The notes below the pieces were generated by a model. The model was not told where the DNA came from. It searched no databases and was given only the letters and a program-made list of their open reading frames with translations. Made by a program: the position numbers and the translations under genes. Below, one piece after another: positions 32,468-39,869 of a stretch of 44,406 nt of DNA. The stretch spans positions 1-44,406 of the IMG/VR virus record IMGVR_UViG_3300028590_000037; one strand, written 5' to 3'. This DNA is from a virus. The first letter of the stretch is position 1; each line of letters starts with the position of its first letter.

Positions 32468-32509
32468 GCCGTGCCGCATTCCTCCCCGACGGCGGCACGG
32501 CCTTTTCTT
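32468..32509 (+). terminator. Rho-independent terminator
   Basis: GCCGTGCCGC (32468-32477) pairs with GCGGCACGGC (32492-32501) around a 14-base loop, followed by CTTTTCTT. This is the only clear intrinsic terminator in the window. It ends the transcript through the minor head protein and the MCDYSL gene. Confidence 0.85.
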
Positions 32510-32520
32510 AGGTGGAACCG

Positions 32521-32706
32521 ATGGGTAAGTCAGATTTGAAGGCTACCAAGTATATTGCTATAGTGGCACTCACCACAGACCGCAAAGTTACGAAGGCGGC
32601 GGTGGCAGAGCATTTGTTGAACTGTTTGCTAGACGCTCCGGCGCGTGGTGTCTTGAAGCTCGCCAAGGTGAAGAAGGCCAAGGTTCGCACGGTCGATGTT
32701 GACTAA
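32521..32706 (+). CDS. Small basic hypothetical protein
   Basis: A 61-residue, Lys-rich protein (GKSDLKATKYIAIVALTTDRK... LKLAKVKKAKVRTVDVD). It starts at ATG 32521 after AGGTGG, just beyond the terminator. A GTG at 32512 is also in frame. It begins the protease-scaffold-capsid operon. Function unknown. Confidence 0.6.
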   Translation: MGKSDLKATKYIAIVALTTDRKVTKAAVAEHLLNCLLDAPARGVLKLAKVKKAKVRTVDVD

Positions 32707-32715
32707 GGTGGTATT

Positions 32716-33150
32716 GTGACCGAAGAGACGGACGTGCACCAGTTCGAGGTTGTGAAGGTCGAGCCCTCCCTGGGCTTGGTCTTCGGCTGGGGTATTATCT
32801 GCAAGGTCGACGGCCAGGACTACTACGATCGCAATATCGATAAGGATACCGGTAAGCGCGTACCGGAGCACATCCCCGAGACTACTATGCTGGAGGCCGC
32901 CTCCGATTTCATGGAGAACTCCCGGGTCGCCAAGGAGATGCACAAGGGTGAGCCCAAGGGTAGCGTGGTGTTTGCCTTCCCGATGACCACGGAGATTGCT
33001 AAGTCGCTTAAGATCGCTACGCCGATCACGGGTCTGCTGGTGGCGATGAAGCCCACGCCCGAGGTGCTTAAGAAGTTTGAGTCCGGGGAGTTCACCGGCT
33101 TCTCGATCGGGGGCTCGACCTCCAAGTTCGAGGACATCGACAGTGAGTGA
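32716..33150 (+). CDS. XkdF-like prohead protease
   Basis: A 144-residue protein of the XkdF family of putative phage serine proteases: LGLVFGWGIICKVDGQDYYDRNID, IPETTMLEAASDFMENSRVAKEMH, SVVFAFPMTTEIAKSL and GLLVAMKPTPEVLKKFESGEFTGFSIGG. XkdF-like enzymes process head proteins during procapsid maturation. GTG 32716 follows AAGGTGG. It overlaps the next gene by 8 bases. The protease next to a motif-bearing protein is relevant to the idea that the motif is processed. Confidence 0.82.
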   Translation: MTEETDVHQFEVVKVEPSLGLVFGWGIICKVDGQDYYDRNIDKDTGKRVPEHIPETTMLEAASDFMENSRVAKEMHKGEPKGSVVFAFPMTTEIAKSLKIATPITGLLVAMKPTPEVLKKFESGEFTGFSIGGSTSKFEDIDSE

Positions 33151-35245
33151 TAAAGCCAAGCGCCGCATCCTACACAAGATCAAGCTCACCGAGATTAGTG
33201 CGGTGGACCGGCCTTGTCAGGAACACGCGCGCATGGTCATCATGAAGCGTGAACTGTCCGACCCCCCGGTGACGGTGGAGACTTCCTCGCTCGAGGCTCG
33301 TATTAAGAAGCTCAATACGGCTACCACCAGCATAAGCCTACAGAAGGTATTGGTTGGCTTGCAGGAGGCTGAGCGCACGTTATACAAAGCGGGGTTTCGC
33401 TCAGACCAGGTGCGGGACGAAGAGGGTCAGTGGACTGATGAGGATTTTGGCTTTAATGAATTGAACGACGAAATCCGTGATGATGAGATCAACTTCGACT
33501 TTGATTCGATTGATGACGCGGGTTGGGAGCGTCTAAGCAAAATCATAGACGAGGATGACGGAACGTTCCAAGGTCGGCGCGTACTGCCTGATCTGTCCGA
33601 CAGCAGCTGGTCGGGAGACTCCTCGTTCGACAGAGTGCTGGACAAACCTACTGCGAAGCCTGCTACGGCTGCGCCACCCACACGGGCTAATACCAATTAC
33701 AAGGGCAAGCTTAGACGGGTTGCGGTGGCGGTTGGGCGGAGCACTGTTGCGGCATTGAAGGTCCTGGGTCTGCTTAGTGCGGCAGGAGTTGTCACGTTTG
33801 CTACTATTAAGGCAGCAGGCGTAATACGAACAATGAAGGTCGCCCCCTCTCAGATGCTTAAGCGTAAGGGCTTAGACTTAACGGGAATCACTGAAGAGCA
33901 GGCCAAGCGGGTGTTGGCCCAGCTTCCCGAGTTGTTGTCCAACGCGAAAGCAGCAAAAGCCGTGTCAGTCATCCGCTACGCTGGTCGTCGAACTAAGATG
34001 GTGGGCAAGGTGGAGATAGTCCGTCGCGCCGATCAACTCCTACAAAAGTTCGACCCCAACCAGGCCCGGGACGATTGGGGGCGTTGGTCGGACGAAGGCG
34101 GCGGGGACGGACCGGGCGGTCGGTTCCAATCTGATTTTGATGATGTCTTTGGTGGTGAAGCTCCCAAGAATAGTAAGGGCCGCTTCCGCCGTGTGGTGAG
34201 CAGCATCGCGCGTGGGGGAATGACAGCTGTTAGGATTATCGGTGCCCTGGCCACGGCCGGGGTGCTCGGGGCCTATGTGGTACAGCAGTCGGGTCTACTC
34301 CGTAGTAGGACACCGTCAAATAGTAGCAAGAAGCCAGAGTTTAAGTCAAATTTTCCTGAGCGCCAGCCCAAGCCCACGTCGGTGCCGAGTGTCGGTGGCA
34401 AACCAAAAGGTTCTGTGGCCTACCCAGATACTCCTTGGGGCAGCGCTAGGGCTGTAGGTGGTCTTGCTAGAGATCTTTACAATTTTAATCGGCATTTATC
34501 TAAGTTTGACACGTCCGGTATTACCGAGGAGCAGGCTCGCAAGCTCCTAGAGGAGATTGCGGACCAGATCACGGAGGAGGACGCGGCCAAGGTGTTGGCG
34601 GCGTTGAAGGGTAAGGACCTGGGCAAGTTCGATCCTGATCAACCTCGCGCCGATGACGGTAAGTGGACCGATAGTGGTGGTGGATCGAGCAGCACCGCTA
34701 GCGGTGGGGGTGCGAAGGGTGGGGCTAGTAAATTAACTGGCAAAACCAGAGAAAACTTTAGAACTTTTCTAACCTCGGTGGGCGGTGGGAATCCGGGAAG
34801 TGAAGAGGATATAGATAAGGCGTGGGGGTACTTATCCGCAAAGGATAAGCAGTATTTTACTGTTGGTAGGTTTGACCGCGTGCGGCACGTATTACGACAG
34901 ACTGGCAAGACCGCTAAGATTGCCGTGGGCGTACTAGGAGCTCTAATGTGGGGAGTAATAGGACTTGCGATGTATGCGCAGTCGCGGCAGCAACGTGGAT
35001 TAGGACGAAGGGGTCCCAGACCGGCTAATTATGGTGGTCCGTGGAAAGGGCCAACGATGGACCTGAAGTCAACGAGCTCCCGGCTTATGGGCAGGGACCT
35101 GGTCCCGTATCGATCAATGTCTAAGCAACTTAATCTTGAGCAGTTGTCTGAGGGGGAGGCCGAGCAAATTTTGATGGAAGTACTTAGCCGTGCTACTCCC
35201 CAACAGATTGCGGAGTTTGAGGCTGCTTTGAAGAAGGCAGCTTAA
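33143..35245 (+). CDS. Large modular protein: three linker motifs and three hydrophobic segments
   Basis: A 700-residue protein starting at GTG 33143. The N-terminus has KLTEISAVDRPCQEHARMVIMKR, commonly seen next to XkdF proteases. Three modules follow, each opened by a linker motif at residue 82 (degenerate: FRSDQVRDEEGQW), 302 (FDPNQARDDWGRW) and 495 (FDPDQPRADDGKW). Each module has a basic region and one hydrophobic helix (AALKVLGLLSAAGVVTFATI, IIGALATAGVLGAYVV, IAVGVLGALMWGVIGLAMYA) and ends with an ITEEQA-type helix pair (ITEEQAKRVLAQLPELL, ITEEQARKLLEEIADQI, LSEGEAEQILMEVLSRA). I know no family with this build. A head protein whose membrane-active parts are delivered with the DNA is an inference. 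Confidence 0.7.
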   Translation: MSDKAKRRILHKIKLTEISAVDRPCQEHARMVIMKRELSDPPVTVETSSLEARIKKLNTATTSISLQKVLVGLQEAERTLYKAGFRSDQVRDEEGQWTDEDFGFNELNDEIRDDEINFDFDSIDDAGWERLSKIIDEDDGTFQGRRVLPDLSDSSWSGDSSFDRVLDKPTAKPATAAPPTRANTNYKGKLRRVAVAVGRSTVAALKVLGLLSAAGVVTFATIKAAGVIRTMKVAPSQMLKRKGLDLTGITEEQAKRVLAQLPELLSNAKAAKAVSVIRYAGRRTKMVGKVEIVRRADQLLQKFDPNQARDDWGRWSDEGGGDGPGGRFQSDFDDVFGGEAPKNSKGRFRRVVSSIARGGMTAVRIIGALATAGVLGAYVVQQSGLLRSRTPSNSSKKPEFKSNFPERQPKPTSVPSVGGKPKGSVAYPDTPWGSARAVGGLARDLYNFNRHLSKFDTSGITEEQARKLLEEIADQITEEDAAKVLAALKGKDLGKFDPDQPRADDGKWTDSGGGSSSTASGGGAKGGASKLTGKTRENFRTFLTSVGGGNPGSEEDIDKAWGYLSAKDKQYFTVGRFDRVRHVLRQTGKTAKIAVGVLGALMWGVIGLAMYAQSRQQRGLGRRGPRPANYGGPWKGPTMDLKSTSSRLMGRDLVPYRSMSKQLNLEQLSEGEAEQILMEVLSRATPQQIAEFEAALKKAA
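33386..34684 (+). repeat. Three copies of the linker motif in the modular protein
   Basis: Copies begin at 33386, 34046 and 34625 (residues 82, 302, 495). The second and third are preceded by a lysine (Q-K-F-D-P or G-K-F-D-P) and end in GGG. The second follows IVRRADQLLQK, nearly identical to the ALRRADRLLVK before the first motif in the protein at 39870. Confidence 0.8.
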
Positions 35246-35255
35246 GCGTGAACCT

Positions 35256-35272
35256 GCCGGTGGTTTACCGGC
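35256..35272 (+). repeat. Short hairpin before the scaffold gene
   Basis: GCCGGT (35256-35261) pairs with ACCGGC (35267-35272) around a 5-base loop. It lies in the 54-base gap between the modular protein and the scaffold gene. Possibly an RNA stability element; no T-run follows. Confidence 0.4.
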
Positions 35273-35299
35273 GACACACCAGTAACAAAGGAGCATCCT

Positions 35300-36136
35300 A
35301 TGCCTGGTGAAAATGAGAAGGTCGCTGAGCTCGAAGGGCAGGTGACCGATTTGGAGAAGCGGATCCAGGACTTGACCGAGAGCGGTGAGAACGCCGACCT
35401 CGCCAAGGCTTTGGCCGATCAGAAGGAACTGCTGGAGAAGATGGACCAGCTTTCCGACGCGCTCGAGACCTCGTTGGTCGAGAGGGAATCCTTGCAGACC
35501 GAGCTCAAGATCGCCAAGGAAATGAGCGACGATGAGAAGGAGTACTGCAAGGACATGGAGTTCGGCGAAAAGATGTCCTTCATGTCTAAGAGCCCCGAGG
35601 AGCGCAAGGCCGCGATGGCGAAGCGTGATGAGAACGACGAGTCCGTCACCATCTCCGGCCGCACCATCCGCAAGTCCGTGGTTGGTGAGGATGCCTTCGT
35701 GATCATGAAGGCGCAAGCCGATGAGATCGCCGCCAACAAGAAGCAACTCACCGATGAGATCGCCAAGCGCGAGATGGCCGAGTTGCTGAAGCGGGCGGAC
35801 GAGGAGTTCTCGCACGTGCCGGGAACGCCCGAGGAGCGTGCCAAGCTGCTGCAGGTTATCGCCAAGATGGATGAGCCATTGCGCAAGTCCTTCGAGACGG
35901 TACTCACCCAGGCCGAGAAGTTGTCGAAAGCTGGCTTCGCGACGCTGGGTGGCGGCGACGGTGGCAGGGGTCCCGATACTCGGAACGTCGCGAAGGCCGT
36001 CCAGGACTTCGAGACCAAGATCGCCGAGATCAAGAAGCGGGACAGCTGCTCCAATGCGGAGGCCCTCACCAAGGCGCGGAAGGCCCACCCGGATCTCTTC
36101 AAGGTGTATCAAGAGGTGGAGAACTCGGCTTCCTAG
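35300..36136 (+). CDS. Capsid scaffold-like protein
   Basis: A 278-residue, very acidic and helical protein: a coiled-coil N-terminus (VAELEGQVTDLEKRIQDL), a middle with FGEKMSFMSKSPEERKAAMAK and a C-terminal helix. Placement just before the decoration and major capsid genes fits a scaffold that fills the procapsid. The segment LSKAGFATLGGGDGGRGPD near residue 210 starts with KAGF and a glycine run, recalling the shared linker motif; it may be a protease site. The RBS is AAAGGAGC. Confidence 0.72.
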   Translation: MPGENEKVAELEGQVTDLEKRIQDLTESGENADLAKALADQKELLEKMDQLSDALETSLVERESLQTELKIAKEMSDDEKEYCKDMEFGEKMSFMSKSPEERKAAMAKRDENDESVTISGRTIRKSVVGEDAFVIMKAQADEIAANKKQLTDEIAKREMAELLKRADEEFSHVPGTPEERAKLLQVIAKMDEPLRKSFETVLTQAEKLSKAGFATLGGGDGGRGPDTRNVAKAVQDFETKIAEIKKRDSCSNAEALTKARKAHPDLFKVYQEVENSAS

Positions 36137-36163
36137 TCCCTGCCGGGTATTCCGCCTCCCTCC

Positions 36164-36191
36164 AGCCGGTGCCTCCTCCCGGGCACCGGCT
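36164..36191 (+). repeat. Perfect 10-bp hairpin before the decoration gene
   Basis: AGCCGGTGCC (36164-36173) pairs with GGCACCGGCT (36182-36191) around an 8-base loop. There is no T-run. It lies between scaffold and decoration/capsid genes, which are needed in very different amounts, so it may act as a partial terminator or RNA stabiliser. Confidence 0.55.
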
Positions 36192-36231
36192 GGGTTAAGC
36201 AAACTCCAAATCAACGAAAGGAAAGCCGATC

Positions 36232-36603
36232 ATGGCTTGGGAATCAGTAGTGGATGGCCTGCAGTACGCCCGCAATGCTGGGGCTGACCTCAGCGCCAAG
36301 CTCTTCTACATCGCGAAGCTCGACACCGACGAGGATGTCAACTTGGCGACGGCGGCGTCCGATAAGATCATCGGCGTCATTCGTGAAGCAGCGCTCGAGA
36401 ACGCTCCGGTGACGGTGCAGTTCGGCGGCGTCGGTAAGGTCATCGCTGGTGGCGCAATCGCGGCTGGCGACCTGATCACCGCGGACGGTAGCGGTAAGGG
36501 TATTGCCACGACCTCAACCGGTAACCGCATCCTGGGCATCGCCCTCGAAGCGGCCGCGACGAACGAGATTTTCTCGTGCATGCTCTCGCCGGGATCGGTC
36601 TAG
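36232..36603 (+). CDS. Capsid decoration protein (DUF2190-like)
   Basis: A 123-residue beta-rich protein. AGADLSAKLFYIAKLDTDEDVNLA, KIIGVIREAALENAPVTVQFGGVGKVIAGG, IAAGDLITADGSGKGI and RILGIALEAAATNEIFSCML follow the DUF2190 pattern of capsid cement proteins. It would bind the expanded capsid and stabilise it. It directly precedes the major capsid gene. RBS AAAGGAAA. Confidence 0.85.
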   Translation: MAWESVVDGLQYARNAGADLSAKLFYIAKLDTDEDVNLATAASDKIIGVIREAALENAPVTVQFGGVGKVIAGGAIAAGDLITADGSGKGIATTSTGNRILGIALEAAATNEIFSCMLSPGSV

Positions 36604-36620
36604 TCTAGACCGTTCCTCCT

Positions 36621-36645
36621 CGTCTCAACGGGCCGTCGCGAGACG
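36621..36645 (+). repeat. Hairpin before the major capsid gene
   Basis: CGTCTC (36621-36626) pairs with GAGACG (36640-36645) around a 13-base loop. With the stem at 36164-36191 it brackets the decoration gene. It may help set capsid gene expression. Confidence 0.4.
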
Positions 36646-36673
36646 CCCCTATCCTTGGAAGGGATAACCAACA

Positions 36674-37666
36674 ATGCCCGAAGCTAGCAACATTCAAGGC
36701 ACGTTGCACATCGACCGCTACCTGACAAACTACTCAGTGCGGTTCGTGCAGGACGCCAACAACTTTGTAGCGCAGCGCGCTGCAAGCTTGATCCCGGTGC
36801 TGAAGGCGACCGACAAGTACGTCGTGTACCCACGCGGCTACTTCTGGCGGGACGAATCGGCACCCCGCGCTCTGGGCAATCGCCCTAGGCAAATCGGCTA
36901 CAAGGTCGACGAGGGCAGCTACTCCTGCACCGAGTACGCCTTGGAGCACGTGGTTGATGATCGGCAGTATGCCAATACCGACGATCCCATCAACCTCGAC
37001 GAGAACGCAACCGTCCTGCTCACCGGCAAGAACGTCATCAAGCAGGATCGCGTTTGGGCGCAGAACTTCTTCACCACCGGCAAGTGGACAAGTGAAGTGG
37101 TTGGCGTCGTGTCGTCCCCCGTGGCAGGAGTCTCGCTCCTGAACTGGACGGACGCCAACTCGGACCCGATCGGCGACATCGACTACTACAAGGACTACAT
37201 GCACGAGCGCACCGGCTTCATGCCGAATACGCTGGTGCTGGGCGCCAACGTCAAACGGCGTCTGCGGTCCCATCCGGACATCGCCGACCGCATCAAGTAC
37301 ACCCAGATCGGTATCGCGGACGAGGCGATGCTGGCTGCGTTGTTCGAAGTCCAGAACGTGATGGTCGCTCGTGGCATCTACAATGCTGCAGACGAGGGTG
37401 CTACCGACGACTTTCAGTACATCGCGAACAAGGACTCGATGCTGCTGGCCTATATTGAGCCCAATCCGGGCCTCGACCGGCCGACCGCCATCGCGAACTT
37501 CGCCTGGACTGGGCTGTTGCCCGGTGCCACCAATGCCATCGGTGGTGTGATGGAGCGCGGCCGGGATGACCGAGCCCACTCCAACTACTTCCAGAACCGC
37601 ATGGCCTGGGATCTGCGTCAAGTCTCTGCCGACCTGGGCGTGTTCTTCAACGACGTCATCGCCTAA
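36674..37666 (+). CDS. Major capsid protein
   Basis: A 330-residue protein with the order of many siphovirus capsid proteins of the HK97 fold: LTNYSVRFVQDANNFVAQRAASLIPV, DKYVVYPRGYFWRDE, a helix-rich middle (VVDDRQYANTDDP, LLTGKNVIKQD), then GFMPNTLVLGANVKRRL, HPDIADRIKY and ending near GVMERGRDDRAHSNYFQNRM. It is placed after decoration and scaffold. It forms the icosahedral shell. RBS GGAAGGGA (about 36657-36664). Confidence 0.87.
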   Translation: MPEASNIQGTLHIDRYLTNYSVRFVQDANNFVAQRAASLIPVLKATDKYVVYPRGYFWRDESAPRALGNRPRQIGYKVDEGSYSCTEYALEHVVDDRQYANTDDPINLDENATVLLTGKNVIKQDRVWAQNFFTTGKWTSEVVGVVSSPVAGVSLLNWTDANSDPIGDIDYYKDYMHERTGFMPNTLVLGANVKRRLRSHPDIADRIKYTQIGIADEAMLAALFEVQNVMVARGIYNAADEGATDDFQYIANKDSMLLAYIEPNPGLDRPTAIANFAWTGLLPGATNAIGGVMERGRDDRAHSNYFQNRMAWDLRQVSADLGVFFNDVIA

Positions 37667-37699
37667 GTTTAGGCGAGCCCACCGTAAGGAATGATAAAA

Positions 37700-38107
37700 A
37701 TGACGGTAGCTCGTGGCAGGTTCTTTCGACCCGATTTTGACCGGGGCCAGGACTTTGTAGTAGTCCGACCGTTCCAGTTCAACGGCAAGGGCTACCACCC
37801 CGGTCAAACTCTCGACAAGGGTCTGTTCGTCATGCGGAGGCTACGGCAGCTTTACGATCAGCGTGTGATCAATCAAGTTGACCCAGCCCCCGCAGAGACG
37901 AACGGCTTCGATCATGAGTTCAACCGTGGCGCACCTCAAGAAGGGCCTCCTGCTCCCAGCCCGGGAGTGGAAGAAGCACCTACGCCTGATCGGCAAGAGG
38001 ATCTTCTGGAAGCGGCACCGCTCGAGGGAGCGGCGCATCAGCCAGGACGAGTCCCGCGCCGCGCCCCGGGAGGACGTGTCCCGCGCCGTAGGGTTGGGGC
38101 GGGATGA
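37700..38107 (+). CDS. Hypothetical protein after capsid gene
   Basis: A 135-residue frame. ATG 37700 is about 9 bases after AAGGA; ATG 37691 is one base after it and so less likely. The N-terminal 70 residues (RGRFFRPDFDRGQDFVVVRP, LRQLYDQRVINQV) look like a folded protein; the rest is Pro/Arg-rich (GGRVPRRRVGAG) and low in complexity. The stop forms ATGA with the next ATG (38104). Another frame opens at 37914 inside it and has more natural codon use, so the C-terminal half may not be the main product there. Confidence 0.55.
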   Translation: MTVARGRFFRPDFDRGQDFVVVRPFQFNGKGYHPGQTLDKGLFVMRRLRQLYDQRVINQVDPAPAETNGFDHEFNRGAPQEGPPAPSPGVEEAPTPDRQEDLLEAAPLEGAAHQPGRVPRRAPGGRVPRRRVGAG

Positions 38108-38141
38108 TGGTCTCTCTACTCGAGAGCCAGTTCAAGGCTAG
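37914..38141 (+). CDS. Nested overlapping frame encoding a basic protein
   Basis: A 75-residue frame (MSSTVAHLKKGLLLPAREWK...) overlapping the preceding gene by 194 bases in another frame and the next gene by 38 bases. Codons use G or C at the third position almost throughout, as in neighbouring genes, and the product looks like a compact basic helix protein (LRLIGKRIFWKRHRSRER). There is no strong ribosome site, which lowers confidence. It could instead arise by frameshift from the upstream gene. Confidence 0.45.
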   Translation: MSSTVAHLKKGLLLPAREWKKHLRLIGKRIFWKRHRSRERRISQDESRAAPREDVSRAVGLGRDDGLSTREPVQG

Positions 38142-38502
38142 GATTGCCAAGGCTTTCAAGGGCAAGTTGTTGCGTGGCACCTTCCGCCGATCGGTGGAGT
38201 CCACGCAGGACTCCTTCGGGGACTTGGCCACACCCACCGTGACGTCCTTCAGCTTTGAAGGCATCCGGGAAAGCTTCTCTGCGCGCTACAAGGCACAGTC
38301 TGGCATACCGGAGTCGGACGTCTCCATCCTGATCCTCGTAGGCTCGGTTAAGCCGCCGACGGTCTTCACTGAAGCCGACCAGGACCAGATGGTCTTCATG
38401 AGTACGCCGTGGAACGAGTGGTACAAGATCCGGCGCGTGCTCGAGATTGATCCAGCGGGGGCCAGCGTTCGGCTGCAGTGCTATGAAGTCCCTGCCCCAT
38501 GA
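38104..38502 (+). CDS. Head-tail connector/head closure-like protein
   Basis: A 132-residue protein with LLESQFKARIAKAFKGKLLRGTFRR, SFSFEGIRESFSARYKAQSGIPESDVSILILVGS and WYKIRRVLEIDPAGASVRLQCYEV. These fit the small beta-barrel proteins that follow the capsid gene in siphoviruses and close the head or join the tail. ATG 38107 is an equal start. It overlaps the GcrA-like gene by ATGA. Confidence 0.7.
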   Translation: MMVSLLESQFKARIAKAFKGKLLRGTFRRSVESTQDSFGDLATPTVTSFSFEGIRESFSARYKAQSGIPESDVSILILVGSVKPPTVFTEADQDQMVFMSTPWNEWYKIRRVLEIDPAGASVRLQCYEVPAP

Positions 38503-39020
38503 CAATCGAATTCCTACCGCTAGCCCCAGTCCACCCGGCCTATGATCCTAAGGCTGGGGTCTGGTATCTGGAGGAGAATGGAGTGGTCTCGCTCGAGGCT
38601 CCAACGTTGATGGCGTTGAGCCTGCTCCTACCGGAGGGTACGGCGATTGTCGACTACCATCCCGATGGCTACAAGACGACCCGGGGTGCCCAACCGCTAG
38701 GACGACCTAGTCTTAGACCACTGCTTACCAAGTTCCGCTCTCGGGGTGTACCCAAGCCCCGCCCCGCGTGGGTTCAGCCCAAGGTGGTGGTTCCTAAGCT
38801 GGCAACCGGAACCCAACTGGTGACTAAATGCGGGGTGCCCCGCATAGATAGAGGGGTCTTCCCCTGGTCCCCAGCAGAGTTGGGAATCCTACGGTCGATG
38901 CGCGCGGACGGGTGTTCGGCCACGGTTATTGCTGATGAGCTTGGTCGCTCCCGCAACAGTGTAATCGGTAAGATGTTCCGCCTAAAGCCCAAGGTCAGTG
39001 ATGTCTGTCAAGTGGAATGA
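38499..39020 (+). CDS. GcrA-like helix-turn-helix protein
   Basis: A 173-residue protein. Residues about 123-163 (WSPAELGILRSMRADGCSA, TVIADELGRSRNSVIGKMFRL) match the N-terminal DNA-binding domain of GcrA, the alphaproteobacterial cell-cycle regulator that works with CcrM methylation at GANTC (WT....LW..G.SA..IA..LG..SRNAVIGK...L). Residues 1-120 are unrelated and proline-rich. Here the domain is C-terminal, not N-terminal as in GcrA. It lies between connector genes, so late expression is likely. It could modulate host cell-cycle genes, or be a connector gene with an added DNA-binding domain. Confidence 0.7.
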   Translation: MTIEFLPLAPVHPAYDPKAGVWYLEENGVVSLEAPTLMALSLLLPEGTAIVDYHPDGYKTTRGAQPLGRPSLRPLLTKFRSRGVPKPRPAWVQPKVVVPKLATGTQLVTKCGVPRIDRGVFPWSPAELGILRSMRADGCSATVIADELGRSRNSVIGKMFRLKPKVSDVCQVE

Positions 39021-39408
39021 CGCAGCGCTACGGGCGCGGGTTGAGCGAGCCACCATGCGCGGGGTCGTGCGCGTGACCGAGGCCGTGCGAAACGAGGCTA
39101 TTGCTTTGATCCTTAACACCCAGAAGACCGGCCGGATCTATACACGTCGGGGTGTGACGCACCAAGCATCAGCCCCCGGGGAGCCTCCGGCTTCCAACAC
39201 TGGCCGCTTGGTGAACTCGATCCAGACGGTCTACGACACCAAGAACCTCACTGGTACGGTCGGTACATCGGTGGAGTACGGTGGCTACTTGGAGTTTGGT
39301 ACGCAAACGATAGAACCGCGCCCCTTCCTACGGCCTGCTCTAGCGACCCATCGCAGGTCGTTGTCCAGGATTATTAAGGAAGAGATTGCCAGAGAGTTGA
39401 GGTCATAA
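39001..39408 (+). CDS. HK97 gp10-like tail completion protein
   Basis: A 135-residue protein of the HK97 gp10 family: VTEAVRNEAIALI, HQASAPGEPPASNTGRLVNSI, and VEYGGYLEFGTQTIEPRPFLRPAL. These bridge head and tail in siphoviruses. It overlaps the GcrA-like gene by 20 bases. ATG 39001 is preferred over GTG 38998. The stop overlaps the next ATG (TAATG). Confidence 0.85.
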   Translation: MSVKWNDAALRARVERATMRGVVRVTEAVRNEAIALILNTQKTGRIYTRRGVTHQASAPGEPPASNTGRLVNSIQTVYDTKNLTGTVGTSVEYGGYLEFGTQTIEPRPFLRPALATHRRSLSRIIKEEIARELRS

Positions 39409-39854
39409 TGAGTGCGGCGGACCTGGCTGTTCCATTGCGTTCGGCGTTGATTGGGGCGAGCGCTATAACGTCCCAGCTGACAGCCTACGCAGGCTCCTGG
39501 CCGGTGTTTACACGGCGACCGATGCCATCGTCGCCCTTGCCGGTCTATCCAGTGATTATGGTTAGTCCGGACGTTAGCCTGACCGATCAGGATGGCATCG
39601 ACGACTTCCGCCCCATCCAGGAGCGGGACATCACGGTCTACGGCCTGAATGACACGCCCACGCGCTACCGAATAGTTGAGGGGTTAGGCTACGCAATCCG
39701 AGAAATGTTCCATGGCCAGCGCGCGTCTATATCGGTCTCAGGCTGGAACGTCATCCAGATCAACGCGCGTGGGCCCATTCCAGCACCTACGGACGATGAC
39801 CAGACGGTGGCTAGGATGGTTTCGCTATCTATCGAGCTTGCTCGGCTTCCCTAA
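39408..39854 (+). CDS. Tail terminator-like protein (DUF3168-like)
   Basis: A 148-residue protein with LAVPLRSALIGASAITSQLT, PVYPVIMVSPDVSLTDQDG, ITVYGLNDTPTRYRIVEGLGYAI and a C-terminal MVSLSIELARLP. This is the pattern of the DUF3168 tail terminator family, which caps the tail tube and controls its length. Its position between gp10-like protein and tail tube gene supports this. Confidence 0.78.
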   Translation: MSAADLAVPLRSALIGASAITSQLTAYAGSWPVFTRRPMPSSPLPVYPVIMVSPDVSLTDQDGIDDFRPIQERDITVYGLNDTPTRYRIVEGLGYAIREMFHGQRASISVSGWNVIQINARGPIPAPTDDDQTVARMVSLSIELARLP

Positions 39855-39869
39855 ATAGGGAGTGGAAAA

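Noticed and set aside
35114-36214. 366-codon minus-strand frame opposite the scaffold gene
   Set aside because: Leu/Gly-rich product produced by the reverse of charged helical codons; no start context and no known domain.
36734-37807. 357-codon open frame on the minus strand opposite the major capsid gene
   Set aside because: It is an antisense shadow of strongly biased capsid codons; there is no ribosome site or phage-like motif, and the + strand protein is clear.
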